Assembly: GCA_012934845.2 (NCBI GenBank)
Contig: WNNJ02000219.1
Location: forward strand, 110,755 to 174,754
DNA: 64,000 nucleotides
Source of the DNA: Pomphorhynchus laevis
Lineage: Eukaryota > Acanthocephala > Palaeacanthocephala > Echinorhynchida > Pomphorhynchidae
Reading direction: 5' to 3'
Shown: positions 42,852-52,268 of the stretch, in pieces
Numbering within the stretch: position 1 is the first letter of the stretch
Layout of the letters: each line of letters starts with the position of its first letter
The notes under the pieces: model-generated
What the model saw: only the letters and a program-made list of their open reading frames with translations
Databases searched by the model: none
Told to the model about the DNA's origin: nothing
Program-made: the position numbers and the translations under genes

Positions 42852-43051
42852 GAATAATACTTCATAACACGGAATTAACTCGTTCCTAAACTGAGATCGA
42901 GTGATTGAAATATCGTAAGATGAAATGTTTTCATATATAATTAATCGTAAATCAAATAATCCCTTATAAATCGATTGTTCAATCATTTACTTATAGTTAT
43001 TATATGCAAAACAAAGCATATATGGCTGTTCAGTTTGCTTGCGAAAATAAA
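42852..43051 (+). repeat. 200-bp direct repeat, right copy
   Basis: Partner of 40472-40671. The 42651-42851 stretch between the LINE tail and this repeat is non-coding and unmatched elsewhere in the window. Confidence 0.85.
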
Positions 43052-43089
43052 ATAGATTCAAATTAAATAAAATGTAGAAGTAATAGAGT

Positions 43090-43480
43090 GGATAAAATCA
43101 GGGATTATATAGCTACTTCATATCATCCATGCGTGCCAGACATATTCGCAATCGCTTCTTAAATAAAATCAGCGTTGTGGGGGCAACAACGCTGATTTAG
43201 GAAGACTATTCCACACGTTAACGTATGGTCAATCTTTGACAGGCGATAGTGTTTATGTATGCTGCTGAAAAATAATCATAGTATGATGTATGCTGGATTG
43301 CATATCTCGAGACACCATAACAGTTGAAGGATATCCATCAAATTTGTGCAATAATTTTTACAATGCAACCAAGTCGATAAACAGTAACCCACATTCATGT
43401 TGAATATGTCGATCACTTTGAGTCTCAGAATATGGTAAATTTCTACAGTCCGAGCATAGATTCGAGATACGGCTAAGAAT
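43090..43480 (-). mobile_element. Jockey-group LINE 3' remnant
   Basis: The minus strand reads VNVWNSLPKSALLPPTTLI and then FKKRLRICLARMDDM near 43120-43230, which is the usual WNSLP...FKxRL end of Jockey-group ORF2. Farther upstream only scraps remain. A perfect hairpin (aaatcagcgttgt / acaacgctgattt, 43166-43199) falls inside this region. It may be a small fold-back duplication. Confidence 0.55.
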
Positions 43481-43529
43481 CACATCGACAGCATTAATTT
43501 TATATTCTTATTTTATATTTTACTTAAAA

Positions 43530-46136
43530 AAAAGATTTATTTTAACGTGGCAAATGCGGGCCAGCGCACGCTTACATGACCACAACAAAACAAAAATGTA
43601 AATCATGTGTCGAGAAGGTGTGAACGGAGGAGGTGTTTGAATGTGATAAAGGAGGGAGCGCGGCGGACGTCGAGAGGGAGTTGATTCCAGGCGAGTGGAA
43701 AGTGACGAGGAAGGATCGGAGACCGTAGTTGTTGGAGTAATTGGGAACGTGGAGTAAGAGGGTATGACGAGAACGCAGCGATAGCGAGGTAGGGCGAGTG
43801 TCGTCTAATAAAGGAAGGTTGATGAACGATGGGGAGCCGACAGCGATGAGACGAAAATTAACGAGAAGAAGGCGGAGTTTGATGCGGATGTAGATGGTGG
43901 GCCTGGAGAGTTGGGCAAAATATGTGGATGTGTGGTCGAAGCGGCGGAGACGAAAGAGCACTCGAACGGCGGTGTTGATTATTCGTTGTAGGGGTAGGAT
44001 TATGGATTTTGGAGAATTGGCGAAAAGGCTAAGGCAGTAATCGATTTAAGGAAAAATAAACGGTGAAAGAGACAGAAAAACGGAAGTCGATAAGGGGGCG
44101 GATACCGCAGATGTCACGAATAATTAAGTTAGATGAGCGGACCTCGTAACGGACGAAGGGTTTAAGCGAAAGGTGATCATCGAAATGGAAGCCTAAGAAA
44201 GTGAGATTGTGGACTATGGGGATGGTCGATGAGGCAAAATATACAATGGGAGGAGATATGTTTGGTTTACTGGGGAGGATCCACATTATTTTGGACTTTT
44301 CGGGGTTTAGAACGAGATGGAGATTGGAGAGACGTTTGTAGATAGAAGAAAGACAGTTGGAGGCAGAAATGCCGATATCGTGTATGCGATGTGCGGGTGC
44401 ATGAGCATAGATTAGAATGTCATCGGCGTATTGCATGACGTTAAAGGAGTAAGGTTTGATAAATGGAGAGAGATCGCCAAGCAAAAGAGAGAAAAGCAGG
44501 GGACCTAGGACTGAACCTTGTGGAACCCCGCAAAAAATAGGGATGGGAGGGGAGGATGATGAATTAGAACAGACGCGAAAGGAACGGTCGGATAGATATG
44601 AGGCGAACCAAGCTACGGAGGAGGAAGAAAAGCCGTAATCATAACGAAGGCGAGAAAGGAGGACGGAGTGGTCGACAATGTCGAATGCTGAGGAGAGGTC
44701 GAGGGAGATGAGAACACTATATAGAGCCTTGTCTCGAGAAATGAGTAAGTCGTTGTACACTTTTATGCATGCGATTTATGTCGAGTGATTAGAACGGAAA
44801 GCGGATTGGAAAGGAGGGTACGGATTGGATGAGGAGAGATAAGCGTTGATTTGTATTATGATGAGGCGTTCTAAGAGCTTTTAAAGAGTAGGGAGTAGTG
44901 AAATGAGGCGATAGCTATAAGGAAGGGAGGGGTCGAGCGATTGTTTCTTAAGGAGGGGACGAACGATTGCGGATTTCCAGTGTGAAGGGAAGATACGACT
45001 GCGGATGGACGAGTTAAACAAGGTTGTGAGAAATGGGGATATCGATGAGCATATAGATTTTAATATGTGGCTGGCAGGGGATCGGCAGGTGAGGTTTTGT
45101 TGGACAAGGACATGAGGACAGATGATACTTCTGTAGGTGATACAGGGAGAAGATGAAAGAGTTCCGGAAGGATGAGAGTAGACTGGGCAGAGTGGGATAG
45201 GATGGAGACCGGGGTGTGAGAGAGCAGCGTGGATACTTTAGTCTGGAGAAATGACGAATAATCATTAGCATTGATGTTGCAAGGCGTAGAGGAACGAGCC
45301 AGGATTGAGTTAAAAGTATGCTAGAGAGTCTTAGAGTTGAATGAAGTGATGATTTTATGCTGCCAGAAGGAGTTGCATTTGGTACGCAGTAGGTGGAGAT
45401 GAGACCGGCGAAGATCACGATAGGAATCACGGAAAGACGGAGTGATCGAGCGGAAATCGCGTCTGAGAGAGCGGTGATAGACTCGAAAAGCATGGCGGAG
45501 TCAATGCTTTGAGAGTTAGCATTGGATGTAAAACCATGGGGCACGGTGCAAGCGACGGTGTGGGTGAGACTTGAAGTGCAAGAGAATATCGAAAGTGGAT
45601 GTGAGTTCAGAGTCGAAAAGAAAGGCGAGATCGTGAGGAGATGAATATGCTATTGTGGGTAATGATAGAGACGATTTGAGTAAGGCAGAGCGGAGAAGGG
45701 AGAGGTCAAGATTTCTCCAAGGGCAACGTAATATTGTAGGTGTGTGAGGTGAGGTGTGGTTGTGAGTGAGATCAAGGGTGACGAGAAAGTGATCGGATAG
45801 ACCAGGATCGGAGATGGACCGTGAGGTGTAGGCAGAAAAAATGATCGGGGGCAGCGATGAGGTAGAGTGCCTTACCAAGGATATGTGTGGGGCAGTTGAG
45901 ATTAGTTTGTAATTGTAGTTGGATAGGATGTTAATGAACCGGATGAAATCCGTTGAAGAGGGGCAATTTAGGCGGATGTTGAAGTCGCCTAGAACGAGTG
46001 AAGGGATTGAGGACAAAGAACAATGAGAAAGGAGGTCAGCGAGTTCGGAAATAATAAGAATGTAGGAGCTGATGAACCAGGACGGTATACAATGACGAGA
46101 TCTAGAGTGATCGGGTTAAAAGAACGACACGTGAGC
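43530..46136 (-). mobile_element. Family A LINE, subfamily a, ORF2 copy
   Basis: Read right to left: endonuclease (45516-46016: LVLGDFNIRLNCP, DPGLSDHFLVTLDL), linker and fingers (45014-45544 and beyond), palm (44029-44760), C-terminus (43572-43961) and the 3' hairpin region at 43555-43573. It is nearly identical to parts of 19128-23300, with only scattered changes. The 5' end is truncated within the endonuclease at about 46136, where it abuts a plus-strand copy. Confidence 0.85.
44029..44760 (-). pseudogene. Family A ORF2, RT palm and thumb
   Basis: The frame has 243 codons: A motif SVLISLDLSSAFDIVDHS, B motif GVPQGSVLGPLLFSLLLGDL and C motif VMQYADDILIYAHA are all intact, as is NPEKSKIMWIL. 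It runs out after RPLIDFRFSVSF through a short deletion/frameshift relative to 19208-20371, and the C-terminal part resumes in another frame. The palm itself differs from that of 19208-20371 by only a few residues. Confidence 0.8.
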
Positions 46137-46800
46137 TTTCTTGTCTATGATCATCTTTCCCTTAAACCCTTCGTCCGTGACAAGGTCCGCTTGTCTAACT
46201 TAATTCTCCGTGACATCTGCTGTATCCGCCCCCTTAGTACTTCCGTTCTTGTATGTCTCTTATTTCATCGCTTCTTTTCCCTAAAATCAATTATTGCCTT
46301 AGCATCTTCGCCATTTCTACAGAATCCATCATCCTACCCCTACAACGCATAATCAACTCCGCCGTTCGAGTGCTCTTTCGTCTCCGTCGCTTCGACCACA
46401 TATCCACATATCTTGCCAACTCCCCTGGCCCACCATCCACATCTGCATCAAACTCAGTCTTGTTCTTGTAACTTTTCGTCTCATTGATGTCGGCTCCCCA
46501 TTGTTCATCAACTTTCCTTTCATAGACGGCACTCGCCCTACCTCGCTATCGCTGCGTACCCGTCATACCATCTTACTCCACGTTCCCAATTACTTCAACA
46601 ACTACGGTCTCCGATCCTTCCTCGTCACTTTCCACTCGCCTGGAATCAACTCCCTCTCGACGTCCGCCGCGCTCCTTCCTTTATTACATTCAAACACCTC
46701 CTCCGTTCACACCTTCTCGACACATGATTTACATTTTTGTTTTGTTGTGGTCATGTAAGCGTGCGTTGAAACGCATTTGCCGCATTAAAATAAATCTTTT
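46137..46800 (+). mobile_element. Family A LINE, subfamily a, 3' part
   Basis: It starts inside the RT thumb (SLKPFVRDKVRLSNLILRDI) and runs to the 3' end with hairpin (46758-46775) and tail attaaaataaatctttttt. ORF2 C-terminal pieces are readable at 46253-46471 and 46501-46758. It lies head to head with the minus-strand copy 43530-46136. Because both have their own 3' ends, they are separate insertions, not one twin-primed element. Confidence 0.8.
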
Positions 46801-46802
46801 TT

Positions 46803-46925
46803 TATTATATGCAGATAACCTGAAAATCTGGAGAGGCATACAGTCGTATTTAGATACAGAGTGTATACCGTCAGATATAGATAAAGTTGTGAATTGGGCT
46901 CGAATTATCGGTTTATCGGTAATTG
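46803..46925 (+). mobile_element. Short RT fragment of a family C-like LINE
   Basis: The plus frame reads LYADNLKIWRGIQSYLDTEC and then PSDIDKVVNWARIIGLSV. This is the catalytic-loop region (YADD altered to YADN) and its following helix, close in style to 25461-26519. Both sides are abruptly joined to family A sequence. Confidence 0.7.
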
Positions 46926-47766
46926 TCAATCTCCCTCGACCTCTCCTCAGCATTCGACATTGTCGACAACTCCGTCCTCCTTTCACGCCTTCGTTATGAT
47001 TACGGCTTTTCTTCCTCCTCCGTAGCTTGGTTCGCCTCATATTTATCCGACCGTTCCTTTCGCGTCTGTTCTAATTCATCATCCTCCCCTCCCATCCCTA
47101 TTTTTTGCGGGGTTCCACAAGGTTCAGTCCTAGGTCCCCTGCTTTTCTCCTTTCTGCTCGGCGATCTCTCTCCGTTTATCAAACCTTTTTTCTTTAACGT
47201 CATGCAATACGCCAATGACATTCTAATCTATGCTCATGCACCCGCACATCACATACACGATATCGGCAATTCTGCCTCCAACTGCCTTTTTTTATTTACG
47301 AACGTCTCTTTAATATCCATCTCGTTCTAAACCCCGACAAGTCCAAAATAATGTGGATCCTCCCCCGTAAACCAAACATATCTCCTCCCATTGTATATCT
47401 TGCCTCATCGATCATCCCCATAGTCCACAATCTCACTTTCTTAGACTTCCATTTCGATGATCACCTTTCCCTTAAACCCTTCGTCCGTGACAAGGTCCGC
47501 TCATCTAACTTAATTCTCCGTGATATCCGTCGTATCCGCCCCCTTATCTACTTCCGTTCTTGTATGTCTCTTTCATCGTTTATTTTCCCTAAATTCGATT
47601 ACTGCCTTAGCCTTTTCGCTAATTCTCCAAAATCCATAATCCTACCCCTACAACGAATAATCAACACCGCCGTTCGAGTGCTCTTTCGTCTCCGTCGCTT
47701 CGACCACACATCCACATTTTTTGCATAACTCGCCTGACCCACCATCCACATCCGCATCAAACTCCG
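46925..47766 (+). mobile_element. Family A LINE RT segment, truncated at both ends
   Basis: It starts at the A motif (SLDLSSAFDIVDNSVLL), and contains the B motif (GVPQGSVLGPLLFSFLLGDL), a catalytic loop changed to QYANDILIY (first Asp lost), and the thumb (47351-47728). It stops in the TIHIRIKLR region without a 3' end and is joined at about 47766 to inverted ORF1 sequence. Confidence 0.8.
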
Positions 47767-48393
47767 CCCTCGTGGTCCAGACGTGCTTGTGAAGATAAGG
47801 AGTTAGAAGGCGTGATATTAGTAACAATGACGCAACGATCGCGAGAAGCAAAGCGCTTCCGTAAAGGAGGACGACTGACGTGAGTAGGTGAGATCACGAT
47901 AGAAGAGCTGGTAGTTGATGATTTGGAGGGATTTGGTTTGACGACGGGAGACATAGAGGATAATGATAATAAAGAGGGTGGCAAGCGATGTGAGGAAAGG
48001 TTATGAGTGGAAGGATAGTGGAGGTTGGTGGAGGTGATTTTGATTGATGGATGCAAGTTATTGAGAAACGAGACGGGAATGACGGGACGTGGGGTGTCGG
48101 GGAGTGAAGATGACATGGAATTGGAAGTGTATATGGTGGCAGGGTCGGTGGGTGGAGAAAGGACATTAGAAACGACGGGGGTAGTTTGAGTTGACGTGTT
48201 GGATGTTGATATGTGCTTATTGGAAAGGTTGCATATTAGTTTGTTGGCACAAAAACCACATACGAAGTCTTCTTTAGCCTTATTCTTGTCGCAGGTGATT
48301 GTTGTCCAGACGCTGCAGTCGTGTATCGAGCACTGTACTTGCAGTTGTCCATAGTTGGTGTCGGTCTTAGTTGTTTTCTTACGTCCACCCATA
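47767..48393 (-). mobile_element. Family A LINE 5' fragment: ORF1 N-terminal part
   Basis: The minus frame 47757-48392 starts MGGRKKTTKTDTNYGQLQVQ. It has the Cys module CSIHDCSVWTTITC ... FVCGFCANK and the Ser/Pro-rich stretch (SFLNNLHPSIKITSTNLHYP) shared with 22358-23257, up to the start of the RRM-like part (DRCVIVTNITPSN). It is cut off at the junction with the plus-strand RT segment. The N-terminus differs from that of 22358-23257, so the two copies represent different sublineages. Immediately upstream of its ATG begins the 13-bp minisatellite. Confidence 0.8.
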
Positions 48394-48841
48394 AACGATG
48401 GTTGCCGTCGATTGTTGTCGTCGATGGTTGTCGTCGATGGTTGTCGTCGATGGTTGTCGTCGATGGTTGTCGTCGATGGTTGTCGTCGATGGTTGTCGTC
48501 GATGGTTGTCGTTGATGGTTGTCGTTGATGGTTGTCGTTGATGGTTGTCGTTGATGGTTGTCGTTGATGGTTGTCGTTGATGGTTGTCGTTGATGGTTGT
48601 CGTTGATGGTTGTCGTTGATGGTTGTCGTTGATGGTTGTCGTTGATGGTTGTCGTTGATGGTTGTCGTCGATGGTTGTCGTAGATGGTTGTCGTAGATGG
48701 TTGTCGTAGATGGTTGTCGTAGATGGTTGTCGTAGATGGTTGTCGTAGATGGTTGTCGTCGATGGTTGTCGTCGATGGTTGTCGTCGATGGTTGTCGTCG
48801 ATGGTTGTCGTCGATGGTTGTCGTTGATGGTTGTCGTCGAT
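48394..48841. repeat. 13-bp minisatellite, about 34 units
   Basis: The unit on + is t-N-gatggttgtcg, with N = c, t or a. After two diverged units come blocks of 7 c-type, 12 t-type, 1 c, 6 a-type, 5 c-type and 1 t-type units plus a partial one. Units within a block are identical, which indicates recent block-wise expansion. The array touches the ORF1 start of the LINE fragment on its left (minus strand), so it may have been that element's 5' UTR. A 182-codon minus frame through it is a by-product of the repeat. Confidence 0.9.
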
Positions 48842-50063
48842 ATCAAATGTATGTTATTTATCTCAAATGTAATTTGTGTAAGAACTTTAATAACCAATAC
48901 TTTTTCTAGCGATAACTTAATAACCAATACTTTTTCTAGATTTTTCTTTTATTTTTAGTGACGCAACTTTGAGCTCTACTCGCTATGTTGTCTTGTAGTA
49001 ATATGATATAAGGAGGTTAAAAGATATTTACGGCCAATTTTGTCACCCTACATAGTTAGAGTTAACATAGTGAGACTTTACAGACTTAATAGCCTATTGT
49101 TTCTTGGCTATCCACGTATGTAATCAGTTTAATAATCAGAGCTTTTAACTTTTATTAATATAGGTTATTCTTAAATATGGAACTGAAATTGTAATCAGTC
49201 GAATAATCAGAACTTTTGATTGTGCAAATTAATTAAGAATTCACTCGCTCCATTTATTAAAGAATAATCCTTCTCAACACAAAAAGTAACTGCTAAAATG
49301 AAGTAGAAATTAAATGACTGGTTTAAGGTCATAAACATCCCCAGGTCAGTGTATGTTTAAACTGCTCGATATATGTGGTATACATTCATTGCGTCTTAGA
49401 TTTTCAATCTCTTATGCACATGAATGTTTTTAAATAGTTTTGTGAATGAGCTTGTATATGGAAATGTTTTACATGTGACATAAATATGTTGACATGTGAC
49501 TACATATTTTCATGTTATATATTAACATGTCATACATGTGAACTTACCCTTTACGAGTTGCTTTTATAATGGCTTGTCAAATATCATCAAGCTAATAACT
49601 TTCTCAGGGTGTTTCCTTTTACTAAAATTAGTTACTTTTTGATAATACAAAAAATATTTACTTAATTTTCGAATTAAGCAAGTCTCCTCCTTGTCCTCGT
49701 ACTGTACTTCTGAAGAATTTCCGTGTATTACATCGCTCGTAGCTCCTTCAGCTCATAGGTGATCAGCTTGTCTTGATGCCCCACGACGATTTTATTGCTC
49801 GTCATCAATAAACTTTTCAAATGATACAATTTCGTTCTATTCAGACAGGTCTACAGTTTTCAGATTCGAATCCAACAGGACAGAGATAACATGTTATCTA
49901 TACGTGATCACAAAACCGCACTGACTTGCATGTTTTCCTATCATATTAATGTTATTATATAACGACAGTCAGTGTAATAAGCGTTCTTCAAATTCTTAAT
50001 TATATTTTTAATTTTTATCTTTTTACGTAACATGCTTGATGTAGCTTAAAAAAATTCATTTAT
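48842..50063. other. Spacer without a recognised gene
   Basis: A 26-base direct duplication (aataaccaatactttttctag) occurs at about 48889-48940. The phrase gtaatcagt..aataatcaga is repeated at 49120 and 49190. A more GC-rich stretch at 49680-49930 holds no long frame. No element ends were identified. Confidence 0.45.
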
Positions 50064-50147
50064 ACTCTTCTATGGTCGGTTTGATATTATCCTCGTGTGG
50101 TTGTTTGAATTCTATCAGCATCACTGTACACTACAATCAGCGTGGAA

Positions 50148-50194
50148 GGACCTCATCAGCAGTGAACCCACGCCTACATTTCATGTTTCGGTCC
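50148..50194 (-). ncRNA. Hammerhead-like core, left arm (helix II open)
   Basis: On the minus strand GGACC (50194-50190) is followed by GAAA (50189-50186). Helix III is ACAT-GAA-ATGT (50186-50176), then A at 50175. A 15-base hairpin-like segment (50174-50160) leads to CTGATGA (50159-50153) and GGTCC (50152-50148). GGACC and GGTCC pair perfectly as helix II, so every conserved core base of a hammerhead is in place, read in the order open at helix II. The weakness is helix I: the first bases after the cleavage site do not pair well. Confidence 0.5.
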
Positions 50195-50656
50195 TTTTAC
50201 GCTTATGCTGATTCCTTGTCGCCGAAATGCTGGTTTATATTTGGCTTATATACAAAATTACACAATTAATGTGTTCTATATTTGGTGTGGGCGGTAACTA
50301 ATATTCGCAATTCGAATCTACTACACACCGATTTTTTATTCCGTTCTTATACAAAATGTTCACTGGACAGTAAACCGTAAGCTGTCTTTTTACTATTATG
50401 AATATTGCTTACACGAGCCGCTATTCTTCATTGGTCGGTTTGATATTATCCCCGTGTGATTGTTTGAATCCTATCAGCATCACTGTACACTACAATCAGC
50501 ATGGGTGGATCTCACCAAATCGGTGTGTGGTAGATTCGAATTGCGAATATTAGTTACCGCCCACACATTAATAGAACACAATAATTGTGTAATTTGGTAT
50601 ATAAGATAAATATAAACCAGCATTTCGGCGACAAGGAATCAGCAGAAACAGTAACA

Positions 50657-50703
50657 GGACCGAAACACGAAATGCATGCGTGAGATCACTGCTGATGAGG
50701 TCC
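50657..50703 (+). ncRNA. Hammerhead-like core, right arm
   Basis: This is the inverted sister of 50148-50194. GGACC (50657-50661), GAAA (50662-50665), CTGATGA (50692-50698) and GGTCC (50699-50703) are kept. Helix III is weakened here: the bases that form ACAT/ATGT in the other arm read ACAC/ATGC. Conservation of both core strings despite changes between the arms argues that the motif belongs to the ancestral unit. Confidence 0.4.
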
Positions 50704-50815
50704 ACCCACGCTGATTGTAGTGTACAGTGATGCTGATAGGATTCAAACAACCACACAAGGATAATTTCAAACCGACCAATGAAGAATAGCGGCTCGTGTA
50801 AGCAATATTCACAAT

Positions 50816-51289
50816 AATTCATTAATAATTGGTCAAAAACAATTTATTTGGCCATACATTCTTCCTAAAGATCAGTTCAGATAACTGAGTCTATGTATGT
50901 CATACTATATAAATTAAAACTAAAAATAAATAATAAATAGTTATATGAAATTTTATATTATATATATTTATATCAAGTTATAAATGTTTATATAATGTTA
51001 AGATATTATACAATTTATATTTATATCAAGTCAAAAATTTAAAAAATTGAAATTTAAAATAAAAGTCAAGTTTTATAAATTGACTAAGTAACATACGGTG
51101 TATCATAAAAATAATATGGGGTAAACGTTTAATAGAGAGGTACAAATCATCAATATAAAAAGGCCAGCAATCCTCATTTCCTATAAATAAAGTAAATATC
51201 ATATTAGAATAATATCTATTATTTTCTATAAATTGTGATATTCTTTTCGTATTTCTATAAAATATCTATAAAATTTATTTCAAAAACCC
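50816..51289. other. AT-rich spacer
   Basis: No gene or element is recognised. The composition is strongly A+T. Confidence 0.5.
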
Positions 51290-51722
51290 GAATAATAATT
51301 TATTTAAAGTGACAAATGCGTGCAAACTCCACGCTTATAAGTTTCCTAAAAAAACAGCAAAATTCATGAAAAAAACCTCACGGTATTGAGGTTGATTTTC
51401 GTATATGAATGGGATATGATTACACGAGAGAGACAGTCATAAGGAATGAGCGAAAACCAAAAGAGGTAAAGTAGTTTGGGACATGTAAGAGAAAGGAATT
51501 ACAGGAACGCAAGGCACAGTAAACAGGACGAGAATTGTCGAGAAAAGGAAGGTTGAGAAATTAACGGGCATGAAATGTTACAAGGCGGAAGCAATGAGAA
51601 GAAGACGATTTTGATCACGAGAATAAATGCTAGGCAAATCGAGAAAAGCTAGATGGTGGGATGTATGATCAAAACGACGAATACGGAGGAGAATTCGGAC
51701 GGCTGCGTTTATAACGCAGCCG

Positions 51723-52268
51723 TCATTTAGGTGAGTTGGAAAATAGATTAAGACAGTAATCAGGTCTTAAGAAAAGGAGAGAGGATATGAGAATCATACA
51801 AGAAGGAAAATCGACCAATCTACGAATTTGACGGAGGTTGAGTAGAATCACGGTAGATGAGCATACTTTATCTTTAACGAAAGGTTTAAGTGAAAGTCGG
51901 CTGTATAAATGGAGGCATAAGAAAACGAGATTGTCAACGATAGGAAGAATTGTAGAATTTAATGATACGGAGGGAGGTTCGAAGACGGGGCGTCGAGGAA
52001 GGATCCGCATTATTTTGGATTTATTAGGATTCAGAGTAAGACGAAGAGAAGAAAGATGATTGAAACTTGAGGCAAGAGAGTTGGTAGCGGAAACACTAAG
52101 ATCGTGAATACGATAAACAGGTGCATGAGCATAGATGAGAATGTCATCAGCATATTGCATAACATGGAAGTTAAATTTATGAGAAATCGAAGACAAATCA
52201 CCAAGAAGAAGAGAGAAAAGTATATGGCCTAATACGGAGCCTTGTGGAACACCGGACGGAATGGACAA
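51723..52268 (-). pseudogene. Family A (b) ORF2, RT palm
   Basis: This open piece of 181 codons begins at the B motif (SGVPQGSVLGHILFSLLLGD). It includes the catalytic MQYADDILIYAHAPVYRIHD, then NPNKSKIMRILPRRP and the thumb up to LFSNSPK. The A motif lies upstream in another frame (about 52400-52440). It is homologous to 40712-42016 but clearly more diverged. Confidence 0.75.

Larger units (their letters stand above)
50064..50815. repeat. Complex inverted-repeat element with ribozyme-like cores
   Basis: The left arm (50075-50335, +) begins ggtcggtttgatattatcct and ends attcgaatctactacacacc. An inverted copy occupies about 50515-50790. A third partial direct copy (50400-50505) lies between them and pairs with the outermost part of the right arm (50700-50815). 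It has no coding capacity; frames of 65 and 84 codons are repeat by-products. It looks like a non-autonomous fold-back unit that has copied or inserted into itself. Confidence 0.75.

Noticed and set aside
40472-43051. The paired 200-bp repeats as LTRs of an LTR retrotransposon
   Set aside because: They lack TG...CA ends. No primer-binding site, polypurine tract or gag/pol sequence lies next to them, and the interior is a CR1/L2-type LINE.
43530-46800. A twin-primed (5'-inverted) single LINE insertion
   Set aside because: Both halves have their own 3' end with hairpin and tail, and their RT regions overlap in content. They are two insertions.
48394-48841. A CRISPR-like array
   Set aside because: The units are contiguous 13-mers without spacers, in eukaryotic DNA.
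48379-48927. A 182-codon minus-strand frame rich in DNHRRQPSTTT repeats
   Set aside because: It is only the 13-bp minisatellite read in frame (39 nt equals 13 codons). No unique sequence supports a gene.
49855-49890. A tRNA-like B box (cagattcgaatccaacagg)
   Set aside because: No matching A box, acceptor stem or cloverleaf could be found upstream at the right distance, so a tRNA or tRNA-derived SINE is not supported.
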